A stretch of DNA of 64,000 nt from Isotricha intestinalis (GCA_023807065.1 JAJJLU010000371.1:1-64000); one strand, 5' to 3'. Positions 41,177-51,568 are shown, numbered from the stretch's first letter. Notes: generated from the sequence alone by a model not told the origin. A program made the numbers and translations.

Positions 41177-41316
41177 TATTGTAAAATAATAATTATTATT
41201 CAATAATTTATTTTATGACTTAAAAATCAAAAAAATATAAAATATAAAAATCCTTAATTAATATTATTATAATTTTATTTATAAATCTAACTTTTTTTAA
41301 AAAATATAAACATAAA

Positions 41317-41865
41317 TTAATCAATAAAACCAATTTGTTTAGAATAAATGATAACTTTATCAAATAGATTCCATAATATTTTTCTAGTTTTTCTTTTTTC
41401 ATTTATTTGATTTTGAATGAATTCATTAACTTCATTTATATTAATTGAATTTTTATTAATTTCATATTTTTGAATAGCATTAATAATATAACTAATCAAT
41501 TCTTTACTTATTTTTAATTTTTTTAAAAAATTTTTAATTTTTCTTATCAAATTATTTTTTTCCTTTAATACTTGATAATTTGTTAGAGCTTCTATTATTT
41601 CGGAATTATTATTTACAAAAAATTTTAATTTTTCTTGTTCATTAATTATTTTATTAAATACAAAATCAATTTCCAAATCATTTTTTATTTTTTCGTTTTT
41701 TATTTTTGAAAAAGATGAATTTTCTTTAAAAGAATTTTGGTCTACTTTTTCATTTAAATTATTTTTTTTTGTTTTTTCATTTTTTATTATATTTTCATTT
41801 GATTTTTCTAAAGGTATTTTAAATAATGTCCCTTCTTGTATTACGTTTATTTCATTTGATATCAT
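41317..41865 (-). CDS. Lys/Asn-rich helical hypothetical protein
   Basis: 182 residues. The start is ATG at 41865 (MISNEINVIQEG), because the slightly longer frame begins at a TTG codon. The protein has an Asn/Lys low-complexity stretch, then two or three helices (LISYIINAIQKYEINKNS, then KTRKILWNLFDKVIIYSKQ). Function unknown. Stop TAA. Confidence 0.6.
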   Translation of the reverse strand: MISNEINVIQEGTLFKIPLEKSNENIIKNEKTKKNNLNEKVDQNSFKENSSFSKIKNEKIKNDLEIDFVFNKIINEQEKLKFFVNNNSEIIEALTNYQVLKEKNNLIRKIKNFLKKLKISKELISYIINAIQKYEINKNSININEVNEFIQNQINEKRKTRKILWNLFDKVIIYSKQIGFID

Positions 41866-42455
41866 TGTAAACAATTTGTCAAAAAAGTTTTATATATAAT
41901 TTAAATTTGGGGTTTATAAAGAAAATAATTTTTTTTCAAATTATTTATTTTAAGTATCTATATAATTAATTTAGGCTTCATTGTTTAACATATCTTTTGT
42001 CAGATTTAAAATAATTGGAAAGATAATTTATATGTTTTTAAGGGATTAAAATTATATATTATAAAACTATTTTTAAAAAAGTTAAGAAGATAAAATACTT
42101 ATTTATTTTTAAATACACTTTTTATATATAATAAATTAAATTAGCTTATGGAATGTATCTTATCATTTTATCTATAATTCCTTTATGTATATTTTAGATA
42201 AATAAAAAAATCATCAATAAATTTAAATTATAAAATTAGTTTGAATATAATTTTCATATCATTTTTATATATTTAGGAATTAATATAAAAGTATTTTTAT
42301 TATTTTCACTGAATTTACAATAAGTGTTTTAATGAAGAAAAAATTTAAAAAATTTCCAAAATTGGAGAAGAAACTAGAGAATGTTGTATTTTTTTAATTT
42401 TTTAATTCCTTTTTTATATAAATGAAAAATTAATATAAATTTATCAAATTAAAAA
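41866..42455. other. Divergent intergenic AT-rich region
   Basis: 590 bases between two divergent genes. I see only AT-rich tracts and one 21-codon frame (near 42331) that is too short to claim. No tRNA-like or repeated element is visible. Confidence 0.5.
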
Positions 42456-42809
42456 ATGTCGGATATAAACCCAAAAAGGCCAAAACGTTCATCTTTAAAA
42501 AATTCAAACCCTTTAAATGAAAAAGAAATAATGAATTCTGGTCAAAAAAGAAATAGTGTAAGTTTTCAAATTGGAAATGTTTTACAATTTAAAGCAAATT
42601 TCGTTGGTGTAGAAGATAAAAAAATTGATGATGAACATGAAAAAAAATTTAAAGAAGCAAGAAGAAAAAGTATTAAAAATGAATTTCAAATTGCAAAAGA
42701 TTTGTTAAAAAATGATAAAGAAATTCAAGAAATTGAAAATGAAGATTTCGAAGAAATTCAAGAAAATACAAATAAAAATATTAATATTGGAAAAGAACTT
42801 GAATCTTGA
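42456..42809 (+). CDS. Small PP1-docking protein with KNL1-like N-terminus
   Basis: 117 residues. The N-terminal 45 residues read KRPKRSSLKNSNPLNEKEIM then KRNSVSFQIGNVLQFKANF. The pair SSLK followed about 25 residues later by VSF plus an aromatic-rich tail matches the order SILK then RVSF seen in the KNL1/Spc7 kinetochore scaffold and other protein phosphatase 1 binders. The RVxF site is imperfect (N-S-V-S-F) but preceded by basic residues. The rest is a charged helix (EARRKSIKNEFQIAKDLLKN), much shorter than KNL1. PP1 binding is inferred. The stop is TGA, followed two codons later by TAA, so TGA ends this gene. Confidence 0.7.
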   Translation: MSDINPKRPKRSSLKNSNPLNEKEIMNSGQKRNSVSFQIGNVLQFKANFVGVEDKKIDDEHEKKFKEARRKSIKNEFQIAKDLLKNDKEIQEIENEDFEEIQENTNKNINIGKELES

Positions 42810-43188
42810 GTTTTTTAATAAAATTTTTTTTTCAGTAATAATATATATAATGGTTACAGTTATTATATAGTTTTATAAATTTAATATGTTATTTATTATT
42901 TAAGTATTAAAACTTTTTTTTATTTTTTTTTAAACAGATTTAAAATATATATAGTTAAAACAATATTTTTAATAATTTAATTTGTTAAGTGTTAATATTT
43001 CTTTATTTAATTATTTTAATATTTTTAATTTTAATAAGTATAAATATTGTAATTGTAGTAATTGTGTTAATTTAATTGAAATTTTATTGTGTTTTTAAAA
43101 TTAAATAAATCAAAATAAAAAAATTATAAATTACTTTTTAAATTTTCCATTTTTATATAAATTTTTTAAAATTTGAGTATATTAAACA
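42810..43188. other. AT-rich intergenic spacer
   Basis: 379 bases between two plus-strand genes, holding the 3' trailer of one and the leader of the next. Nothing recognisable beyond A/T tracts. Confidence 0.5.
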
Positions 43189-46100
43189 ATGTCAACAAAC
43201 CCACATGCTTTATCAAAAGCATTTCAAAAAATTTTAACAGAATTAAAGAAAAAAGAAATAAAAAAGTCAAATTCTTTAAAATTTGATTATTCTAATAATA
43301 GAACAAAATCAAATGATTCAATAAACAAATATTTTCCTTCTTCAATTCCAAAATCAAAACCTCAAAATTTAAATATTAATTTAAAAAAAGAATTTCTTCA
43401 AAAAAAAATAAATTATAATTCTTCAAATAATAAAAAAGAAATAATAAATAAAGTAGATATATTTCAAAAAAACAATAAAAATAAATTAACTAATAATAAT
43501 AATAAATATGAAATCAAAGTTACATCAAAATCAGAAAAACTAATAGAAATAAATAAAAAAATAAAAGAATCTTTAGAGAAAATAACAAAAAACAGAATAA
43601 ACAAAAATCAAGAAATAAATAAAATAAATAATCAAACAAAAGAAAACAATAAAAAAAAAATTGATTATTTAGAAATTTTACAATTAAATAAAGAAATAAA
43701 TGAAAGAAATAGAAAAGAAATAAAAAGAGAAGAAGAAGCAAAAAGAAAAAATGAAAGATTAGAAATATTACTTGTAGGAGAAAAAAAAAGAAATTTTTCA
43801 ATTCCAAAAAATAATAAAAATCAAAATGAAAATAATATAAAAAAGAAAAATGAATTATTTCAAAATTTAAATGTTCATATAAATCCATTAAGAAAAAGTA
43901 CAAATAATATAAAATATTATAAATGTTTTAAATATACAGAAAATGAGATTTTTGAAAAAATTTTAGATTTTGATTTTTATGAAAATAAACAATCTTCAGA
44001 AGAAATTCCAAATACTTTTGAAAGCGAAATACATTATAAATATATTTGGATTAAAAATTTTTTTAATGAATTAAGAAATTTATTATTAAGAGATAAATCT
44101 GAAACTTCAGAAATTGAAAATTATCTTAAAATTGATGTTGAAGTTAGTTTTTCTTTTATTAATGAATCTGATTCTAATATTACTTTGTTTAAAATTAGTC
44201 CAAATAAAAAATTGAGTGATTATAAAATCAAAATTTTAAAAGATAATGATATTATTGCTTTTTATCCTAATAATGAAAAAATTAACTTTAATAATATAAA
44301 TTTTAAAAATTCAAATAAAGAAAATTATTTCATTGGATTAATTCAATTAAACAATGAATCATTTGAAATAAATTGTTTCATTCATAATAAATATATAAAA
44401 AAATTTCATTTAATAAATTTTGTAAATGATAATATTAAAGAGATTAAATTATATAAAACATATTATTTAGGAAATTTAACTTCTCCATTAAGAGAATATA
44501 AAGCAATATTAAATTTAGAATTATCAAATTTTACAGGAATATTATATTCAAAAGATTTATTTTTAGAGAAAGAAAAAAATAATAATTTAACATTAAAATC
44601 TCGTTTATTTCTAGAAAATATAAAAAAAAAGAAAATATTTAATATATCACAAACAGAAGCTATAATAAAAGCAAGTGAAATGAAAAATAAAGATATATTA
44701 TTAATTCAAGGACCTCCAGGAACAGGAAAAACACATACAATATTAGGTTTAATAAGTTTATTTTTATTAAATAATAATGGAAAAATTTTAATTTGTGCTC
44801 CTAGTAATACTGCTATTGATGAAATTTCTGCTAGAATTGCAAATATTGGACTTTTAAATGAAAATTTAGAAAGAATTAAAAAAAATTTTATCCGTTTTGG
44901 AATTTATGATAGAAAAGAAAAAGAAAATAAATATTTATATACATCAAATGGGAAAATTATTCAAAATTATTCTTTGGAAAAATTAAGTGATAAAAAATAT
45001 AAAAATTTAAATAATGAATATAATTCTTCGTTAGAATTAGTAAATAAAGAAATAGAAAAATATATGAAAACAATTAAAAAAGAAAGTAAAAACAATGAAT
45101 TTTTAGAGAATAAATTATCAGAATTAAAAACAAAGCGTTATTTCCTAATTCACCAATTAACAGATTTAAAAAACGAAAGAAAGAAATTTGAATATGATTT
45201 AATATCTAATACTAGAATATTATGTACAACATTGAATTCTTCAGGAAGTGATAAATTAAAGAAAATGCATATAAATTTTGATTATTTAATAATAGATGAA
45301 GCTTGTCAATGTATAGAACCCTCAAATTTAATTCCTTTATATCATAAAATTAAACAATTAATTATGGTTGGTGATCATATGCAACTTCCTGCTACTGTTT
45401 TTACTGAAAATGCAAGTAAAATTAATTTTAATAGAAGTTTGTTTGAAAGATTAATTGATAATAATTATCCTAAATATACTCTTAATATTCAATATAGAAT
45501 GCATTTTAATATTAGAAAATTTATCGGAGATACTTTTTATAATGGAGTTTTAAAAGATGATTCTTTACTTTTTAATCTTATGAAAAATCATTTCATTTTT
45601 CAATTTATTAATGAAAATAAAAATTTCTCTTTTTTTGATATTTCTTATGGAAAAGAATTTTTCGAAGGAAAAAGTTATTTTAATTTAAGTGAAGTTGATT
45701 TTGTTTTAAAAATAATTAAACAAATAGATAATTTAATAAAAAAGAAAAATAATTCTGAAAATTACTTTAATGAAAATAATAATGAAATAAAATTAAAATA
45801 TGCAATAATAACACCATATAAATCTCAAGTGAAATTTTTTATAGAAAAGTTAAATGAAATAAGATTTAAATTATCAAAAAATATAGATATAGAAATAAAT
45901 ACAGTTGATTCTTTTCAAGGTCAAGAAAGAGATATAGTATTTTTTTCTACAGTAAGATCAAATTTTTCATATGATGATGAAGAATATAATAAAAATCATT
46001 ATGGAATTGGATTTTTAAATGATTTTAGAAGAATGAATGTTGCTTTGTCAAGAGCAAAATTTGCTTGTTTTGTTATTGGAAATTCTGATACTTTAAAAAA

Positions 46101-46332
46101 TAATTCTTATTGGAAAAAATTAATTGATTTTTGTATTGAAAAACAATCTTATTTTTTCATCAATTCTTTTCATGATTCTTGGAAATTTAAAAGCTATGTT
46201 TTAAATTCTATTGAAAAACCTGATTTTGAAGAAATTGAAGATGGAGAAGTTGTTGAAGTTAATTATTCAAATTATATTAAGGAAGATAATAATATTTTGG
46301 GGAATAAAAGAGAAAGAGATTTTAGTGATTAA
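43189..46332 (+). CDS. Superfamily 1 RNA/DNA helicase, Sen1/senataxin-like
   Basis: 1047 residues. The N-terminal 240 are Lys/Asn low complexity. A beta-rich region follows, then the SF1 helicase core from about 480. Motifs: Q-motif ISQTEAI, Walker A GPPGTGKT (near 507), motif Ia ICAPSNTAIDE, DEAC (near 702, as in UPF1-like helicases), GDHMQLPATV, QYRMHFNI, DSFQGQERD and NVALSRAK. The set and order are those of the Sen1/UPF1/SMUBP2 group. The long insertion between Ia and II and the N-terminal architecture suggest Sen1 (transcription termination, R-loop resolution). The closest subgroup cannot be fixed by eye. Stop TAA. Confidence 0.92.
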   Translation: MSTNPHALSKAFQKILTELKKKEIKKSNSLKFDYSNNRTKSNDSINKYFPSSIPKSKPQNLNINLKKEFLQKKINYNSSNNKKEIINKVDIFQKNNKNKLTNNNNKYEIKVTSKSEKLIEINKKIKESLEKITKNRINKNQEINKINNQTKENNKKKIDYLEILQLNKEINERNRKEIKREEEAKRKNERLEILLVGEKKRNFSIPKNNKNQNENNIKKKNELFQNLNVHINPLRKSTNNIKYYKCFKYTENEIFEKILDFDFYENKQSSEEIPNTFESEIHYKYIWIKNFFNELRNLLLRDKSETSEIENYLKIDVEVSFSFINESDSNITLFKISPNKKLSDYKIKILKDNDIIAFYPNNEKINFNNINFKNSNKENYFIGLIQLNNESFEINCFIHNKYIKKFHLINFVNDNIKEIKLYKTYYLGNLTSPLREYKAILNLELSNFTGILYSKDLFLEKEKNNNLTLKSRLFLENIKKKKIFNISQTEAIIKASEMKNKDILLIQGPPGTGKTHTILGLISLFLLNNNGKILICAPSNTAIDEISARIANIGLLNENLERIKKNFIRFGIYDRKEKENKYLYTSNGKIIQNYSLEKLSDKKYKNLNNEYNSSLELVNKEIEKYMKTIKKESKNNEFLENKLSELKTKRYFLIHQLTDLKNERKKFEYDLISNTRILCTTLNSSGSDKLKKMHINFDYLIIDEACQCIEPSNLIPLYHKIKQLIMVGDHMQLPATVFTENASKINFNRSLFERLIDNNYPKYTLNIQYRMHFNIRKFIGDTFYNGVLKDDSLLFNLMKNHFIFQFINENKNFSFFDISYGKEFFEGKSYFNLSEVDFVLKIIKQIDNLIKKKNNSENYFNENNNEIKLKYAIITPYKSQVKFFIEKLNEIRFKLSKNIDIEINTVDSFQGQERDIVFFSTVRSNFSYDDEEYNKNHYGIGFLNDFRRMNVALSRAKFACFVIGNSDTLKNNSYWKKLIDFCIEKQSYFFINSFHDSWKFKSYVLNSIEKPDFEEIEDGEVVEVNYSNYIKEDNNILGNKRERDFSD

Positions 46333-46516
46333 TAATATTTTATATATTTTTTATATTAAAACTTTATTTATTATATTAAATTTTTTTACTTCTATTTTTT
46401 TTGAAGACAATAATTTATTGATTAAATAATAAATTTTCATAAAATTCTTTTTTTACCTAAAAATCCTTGTTTAAAAATATATTAAAAAAAATATAAAAAA
46501 TTACCAAAAAAAAATC

Positions 46517-48139
46517 TTAATCAATATCCTTAAAGCAAGAACTACATAAGAAAAGCATACATCTCAAACAGCAATAAACAATTCCACAATTAATACTTTT
46601 TCTACATTTAGAACATTTTCCAAAAAATTTTAACTCAAAATTATTAAAAAACATAATCTCAAAATTATCATTATTATAAAAATCGAAATTATTTCTTTCT
46701 AAATCTAAATTATAAATTTCAAAATCATGAAAAGCACCACATTTTTTACTTAAAATAGGATAACAATTTAAACACATGGAAAAATCACAAGAACAACAAT
46801 TCCAAAAACAATGATTATAATTATTACATTTATTACATTGTGAATAAATACTTTTCTTCCAAGTTAATTCATTATTACATATATAACATGATTTTTCTTT
46901 TTCTTTTATTCCATTAGAACATTTTGAACAAATTTCTTCTTTACAATGTGAACACACATAAAATGGAATATTAGTTTTTGAATCACATATTAAACATTTG
47001 TAATTTTTATCATGACAATCTATCACAGGAAAAAAAGAATGATTTTTTGAACATTTTAAATTTCTTTGATAATTGATGCAATATGTACAATAATGAATTT
47101 TACATTTTCTACAATAAAATATTGAATTTTTATTACACTTTTTATCAAAATTACATGTTGAATCACTTTTTGATGTTCTTTTTAATAAATTATTACAATT
47201 GAAACAAAAATACATTTTGAAATTTTCTTTATTTAATTTCTTTTTGAAATCTTCTTTTATTGTTGAATTCTGGTTTAATAATGTCATTAATTTATCACGA
47301 AGAATTAAATTTTCTTCTGATATTTTTTTCAGTTTTTTTTCTTGGTTTTCTAATTTATTTTCTTCTATATTATTATTATTATTTGTATTTTTATTGTTTT
47401 CATTATTTTTTTCTTTTGTTAAAAAATCCATTTTATCATCTTTACTTGAAAGTTTATAATAATTCATTAATTGTCTTTTTTTGAAGAATGATAATAAATT
47501 TATTAATTTATCATATGTTTCTCCTAATTTTTTTATTTGATCTGTATTGAAGTCTTGATTAATATGATTTGAAGGGAGAATATCTATAAAATTTGTCATT
47601 TCAAAATATTTTTCTTTTTCTTCTTCTTTTTTTCCTTCATTATTAAAATCAATTAATTTATTATATTTTGGTATAATTCTATCAGATAAATCTTTTAATT
47701 TTTCTTTGTTTTTATCAAAACTTTTTTTGATGTCATTATAAGAGGAATCACTTATATAATTACTAATATTTATTTCAAATTCTTTTATGTTAAAACATTT
47801 AAGTATTTCCAACATATATTTAAATCGACATATATTAATAAAATATTCTACTTTTTTAACATTTAAAATATTTTTTATATCATTTAAAGAAGAATAATTT
47901 TTTTCATTTGTTGAAAGTTTCATTGAATGCTGAGAATCAATTTCTATAAGTAAATAAGGCTTATCAATATCTCTAATGATAACAATTTTTTTAATAGAAG
48001 AAATATGATATTTTTCTATTATTTTGTCCTTTTTATCAATATTAGCATAAGCAATTTCATCTTTAGATATAATAATAAATTTTTTTTTCCATTTTGTAAT
48101 CCCACCTGAAAATTTCTCCAATTCAAAAGTTCTTTCCAT
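46517..48139 (-). CDS. PH-like domain plus Cys-rich zinc-binding protein
   Basis: 540 residues. The N-terminus (FELEKFSGGITKWKKKFIII, then LIEIDSQHSMKLST) has the beta pattern of a PH domain (about 1-95). A helical/coiled middle follows. The C-terminal half carries about seven Cys-x2-Cys pairs with His (CFNCNNLL, CRKCKIHYCTYC, CSHCKEEICSKC, CNKCNNYNHC, CSKCRKSINC, CCLRCMLFLCSSC), probably several zinc ribbons or B-box/ZZ-like modules. This suggests a membrane-associated scaffold or E3-like adaptor, although I see no RING proper. Its ATG is 46 bases from the ATG of the divergent ArfGAP gene. Stop TAA. Confidence 0.8.
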   Translation of the reverse strand: MERTFELEKFSGGITKWKKKFIIISKDEIAYANIDKKDKIIEKYHISSIKKIVIIRDIDKPYLLIEIDSQHSMKLSTNEKNYSSLNDIKNILNVKKVEYFINICRFKYMLEILKCFNIKEFEINISNYISDSSYNDIKKSFDKNKEKLKDLSDRIIPKYNKLIDFNNEGKKEEEKEKYFEMTNFIDILPSNHINQDFNTDQIKKLGETYDKLINLLSFFKKRQLMNYYKLSSKDDKMDFLTKEKNNENNKNTNNNNNIEENKLENQEKKLKKISEENLILRDKLMTLLNQNSTIKEDFKKKLNKENFKMYFCFNCNNLLKRTSKSDSTCNFDKKCNKNSIFYCRKCKIHYCTYCINYQRNLKCSKNHSFFPVIDCHDKNYKCLICDSKTNIPFYVCSHCKEEICSKCSNGIKEKEKSCYICNNELTWKKSIYSQCNKCNNYNHCFWNCCSCDFSMCLNCYPILSKKCGAFHDFEIYNLDLERNNFDFYNNDNFEIMFFNNFELKFFGKCSKCRKSINCGIVYCCLRCMLFLCSSCFKDID

Positions 48140-48185
48140 AAAACTTAAAAAAATAAATTAAAAAAAAAATAAAAAAGATAAAAAA
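48140..48185. promoter_or_regulatory. Divergent promoter of only 46 bases
   Basis: The ATGs of the minus-strand PH/zinc protein and the plus-strand ArfGAP face away from each other 46 bases apart. Both leaders and both promoters have to fit here or inside the coding regions. The sequence is A/T-only runs, with no factor site I recognise. Confidence 0.45.
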
Positions 48186-49130
48186 ATGGATTCAAGTATT
48201 ACAATAATGAACATATCATCCTTACCAGGAAATAATAAATGTTTAGAATGTGAAAAAGAAAATCCAACTTGGGTTTCATTTCCATTTTCAATATTCTTAT
48301 GTGGAAAATGTGCAAAAATGCATAAAACTTTTAAAAAACCTTTAAAAATAAAATCATGTGAAGTTTCAGATTTTTCAGAATATGAAATAAAGTTACTTTC
48401 AATAGGAGGAAATACTCGATTTTTAAATTTAATGAATGAATATAATATAAATTTAAAAGAGCCTTCAATAGAAAATAAATATTTAACAGTAATATCAGAA
48501 TATTATACTTTATTATTAAAAGCAGAAGTAGAAAAATTATTAAATAGCAATTCAGATGAAAATTATAAAAAATTATTATCATTAAGACCAAATTATGAAA
48601 AAGGAATTGAATTATATGAAAATTCAGATTTTTCATTTAATATTAATTTTAATGAAAATAATAACAATGAATTATCAAATCATGAAATAATAAAAGCAGA
48701 TTTGAATAAAGCAAAAAATTTAATAGGAGATTTTTTTGGTTTAATTGGAAATGCAATTTCTTCAACAGCAAAATTTACTGGAATAGATAAACCATTTAAT
48801 CAAGCTAAAGAAAGTATTAGTAATACTATGGACTATTATGGAATTAATCAAGCTATTAAACAAACCGGAGAAAATGTTCTTAATGTTGGAAAAAAAGTTG
48901 GAGATTTTATCTATGAAAAAGGAAGTGATATTGCTCAAAATAATATTGTTAAAGGTGTTGTTGATACTATGGAACAAAGTTATGTTGGAATTAAAGAAAA
49001 AACTGTTGAATTGTTTAGTAATGATAATAATAATAATAATAATAATAGTAATAGTAATAATAATAATAATAATAATAGTGGAAGTTATTATCCTACTCAA
49101 AATTCTTTTAATACTCCTGGGAATAGTTAA
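48186..49130 (+). CDS. ArfGAP-domain protein with altered arginine finger
   Basis: 314 residues. The ArfGAP zinc finger is at about 18-45: CLEC then CGKC with the family spacing C-x2-C-x16-C-x2-C, and P-x-W between (ENPTWVSF). The family HR motif, which supplies the catalytic Arg, is here HKTF, so the arginine finger is missing. The domain continues LLSIGGNTRFLNLMNEY. The C-terminal half is amphipathic helical (KAKNLIGDFFGLIGNAISST, then VGDFIYEKGSDIAQNN) as in ArfGAP2/3-like proteins that bind curved membranes. An Asn run follows from AAT repeats (49020-49080). GAP activity is doubtful. Stop TAA. Confidence 0.85.
   Translation: MDSSITIMNISSLPGNNKCLECEKENPTWVSFPFSIFLCGKCAKMHKTFKKPLKIKSCEVSDFSEYEIKLLSIGGNTRFLNLMNEYNINLKEPSIENKYLTVISEYYTLLLKAEVEKLLNSNSDENYKKLLSLRPNYEKGIELYENSDFSFNINFNENNNNELSNHEIIKADLNKAKNLIGDFFGLIGNAISSTAKFTGIDKPFNQAKESISNTMDYYGINQAIKQTGENVLNVGKKVGDFIYEKGSDIAQNNIVKGVVDTMEQSYVGIKEKTVELFSNDNNNNNNNSNSNNNNNNNSGSYYPTQNSFNTPGNS
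49020..49080 (+). repeat. AAT/AGT trinucleotide repeat coding poly-Asn
   Basis: A run of AAT with a few AGT codons codes an Asn/Ser tract within the ArfGAP C-terminus. Trinucleotide slippage keeps frame. It probably varies between alleles or strains. Confidence 0.7.
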
Positions 49131-49237
49131 ATTTTTAGTTTTAATTATTTTTTTAAATCATTTTTATATCCTTGATGCTTTAAAAAAAATATTTTTAATA
49201 TAATTATTATTTTCTTAAAAATATTTAAAATAAAAAT

Positions 49238-51397
49238 ATGTCAGAAGACTCACAAGCAAATATTGAAAAAGAAGAATCATCAAATAATGAAGAAAATGAA
49301 AATGAAGAATCAGAAGCATTTGATTCAAATCAATCAATTGAAGAAAAAAAAGAAGAAAAAGGTGAAAAGAATAATAATGATTATATAGGAAAAAATACAG
49401 AAAAATTAGAATCAAAATTTCCTTTTTTTAAATCAAATTCAGATGAAAAAAGTATATTCAGTCAAATAACAGAAAATTTATATGAAAAGTATTTAAACAG
49501 AGATTTAAATAATAAATTAGATATATATACAGAATTAACAGATAATGATTATTTAAATTATCATAATAAACCAAAAATAAACAAAAAATTAAGTGAAAAA
49601 AAATATAATGATATGATGGAAAGACAAAAAATGTTTGAAGAAAATAGATTAAATAAATTAAAAGAAAAAAAAGAACAACAAAATTTAGAGTTTAAAAGAA
49701 ATTATACTTTTAAACCAAATGGAAAAAATATTGAAATGAGAGATCCAAAAATTTTTTATGAAGATCAACAAAGATTTATAGAAAATAAATTAAATTATAT
49801 TGAAAGAATGAATAAAAATAAGGAAAAAAAAGAAGAAGATATAAATTCAGTTAAATTAATATCTAAAAATTCAGAACAAATTATTCAAAAAAAAAATTTA
49901 AATGAAACAAAAGAAGAAACTTTAAAAAGATTAATGAATGGAAAAACGATATTTTCAAAAACTCCAAATACAGAAAATAAAAATGAAAAAAAAATAAAAA
50001 AATCAATGAAAGAATTAACAGAATATTCAAATAAATTATTTTTACAAGATCAAAAATTAAAAAAAGAAAGAGAAGAAAAAAAAAAAGAAATTGAAGATGA
50101 AATGGAAAAAGAAATGAATAAAATAGATTTATTATCTTCTTCAACAAAAAAAGTAATATTAAAAAAATTTATTTCAAATTTCGAAAAAATTTTAAGTGAA
50201 ATGTATAATGAAAAAGAAAATATAGAAATAAATGAAGAAGAATATTTTCAATTATTAGAAAAGTTAAAATGTATTTCAAATAATAATAAAAATGAAAATT
50301 TAGTAAAATTATCTTTTAATAAATATTTAAATCCAAATAATAATAAAATAAATTCTAATCAGTTTATAATATTTGCTTTATCTTTTTTAGGAATTTATAA
50401 AGGAAAAGATGAAATAAAAGAAGAAGAAAAAAATAAAAATAATAAAATTATTTCATCTACTTCTTTTATAAAATCAAATATACCAGAATTTGATTTTGAT
50501 AAATATAATTATTCAAATAAAACAACAAAATTAATAAAAAAGAAATTTCTTCCTTTTTCTTCAAAAATGTTAGAAGGATGGAATGAAGAAAAATCAAGAA
50601 AAAGATTAGAAAAAAATAAGAAAAAGGAAGAAAATGAAGAAAAAAATGAGAAAAAAAAAGAAAAAAGATCAAAATCGAATTTTTATTTAACATTAAATAA
50701 TAATATAATTAAAAAGGAAATATTATTAGAAAATCTTCGAAAAAAAAAAGAAGAAGAAGAAATGAAATATTGTACATTTCAACCAAATATTTCATCACAT
50801 CCAATAAATATAAAAGATATAAAATCAAAAGTGGAAAAATTATATACAGATGGTAAAATATCATATATGAAAAAATTAAAAAAAAAAGAAAATGATAATA
50901 ATGAATTAGAAAAATATTCTTTTATGCCAAAAATTCATACTTTAAATTTAAATATTTTTGAACAAAATCCTTTAGAAAATGATCAAAGATATTTAGATGA
51001 AATGATTAGATTAGAAAAAATTAGAAATACTAGATTTTCTAATTTAAATAATAATAATGAAAATTTAATTCCAATGAGATTTGATATGGAATATAAAACT
51101 AATAGAGATACTTTTAATGTTTTTAATAAAAAAAAAAATTATAAAAATAGAGATTATGATGAATTTAATCTTTCTAAAGATTCTGATATTAAAAATGGTG
51201 TTTCTCCTTTATTAAAAGTTGAAGTAAATATTGATGATAGTAATAATATTGTTAAATTAGTTATTTATCCTGGAGATGATCCTATGAAAATTGCAGAAGA
51301 ATTTTGTGAAAAATATAATTTAGGAGAAGATAAAAAAAATAAATTACAAGCAATTATACAAGAAAAATTAAGGGAAAATGATAATTTAAGTCAATAA
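49238..51397 (+). CDS. FxP-repeat coiled-coil protein with a conserved C-terminal domain
   Basis: 719 residues. The N-terminus is Glu/Ser-rich acidic, followed by Lys/Glu coiled coil. At intervals there are FxP motifs: YTFKPNGKNIEMRDPKIFYE, CTFQPNISSHPINIKDIKSK and YSFMPKIHTLNLN, the same type as in the protein at 29023-30177. The C-terminal 60 residues are ordered and acidic (VEVNIDDSNNIVKLVIYPGD, then PMKIAEEFCEKYNLGEDKKN), recalling C-terminal domains of ciliate/apicomplexan proteins that follow a beta strand pair with a D-P-x-x-I-A-x-x-F helix. Probably cytoskeletal or cilium-associated. Stop TAA. Confidence 0.75.
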   Translation: MSEDSQANIEKEESSNNEENENEESEAFDSNQSIEEKKEEKGEKNNNDYIGKNTEKLESKFPFFKSNSDEKSIFSQITENLYEKYLNRDLNNKLDIYTELTDNDYLNYHNKPKINKKLSEKKYNDMMERQKMFEENRLNKLKEKKEQQNLEFKRNYTFKPNGKNIEMRDPKIFYEDQQRFIENKLNYIERMNKNKEKKEEDINSVKLISKNSEQIIQKKNLNETKEETLKRLMNGKTIFSKTPNTENKNEKKIKKSMKELTEYSNKLFLQDQKLKKEREEKKKEIEDEMEKEMNKIDLLSSSTKKVILKKFISNFEKILSEMYNEKENIEINEEEYFQLLEKLKCISNNNKNENLVKLSFNKYLNPNNNKINSNQFIIFALSFLGIYKGKDEIKEEEKNKNNKIISSTSFIKSNIPEFDFDKYNYSNKTTKLIKKKFLPFSSKMLEGWNEEKSRKRLEKNKKKEENEEKNEKKKEKRSKSNFYLTLNNNIIKKEILLENLRKKKEEEEMKYCTFQPNISSHPINIKDIKSKVEKLYTDGKISYMKKLKKKENDNNELEKYSFMPKIHTLNLNIFEQNPLENDQRYLDEMIRLEKIRNTRFSNLNNNNENLIPMRFDMEYKTNRDTFNVFNKKKNYKNRDYDEFNLSKDSDIKNGVSPLLKVEVNIDDSNNIVKLVIYPGDDPMKIAEEFCEKYNLGEDKKNKLQAIIQEKLRENDNLSQ

Positions 51398-51568
51398 AAT
51401 ACATTTATTTAATATTTATTTCTTGATTTTTTTTGTTATTTTTATATAAATATTATCTTTTAAAAATATAAAAAAAAACTCTTTATTTGAATAAAATATT
51501 ATCAATATATTAAAAACTACTTATATAAAGCATCTAATATATAAATATGTTTTATCAAATTCAAAATT

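Noticed and set aside
41220..41402. 60-residue minus-strand frame
   Set aside because: It is an out-of-frame overlap with the end of the gene at 41317-41865 and is low complexity.
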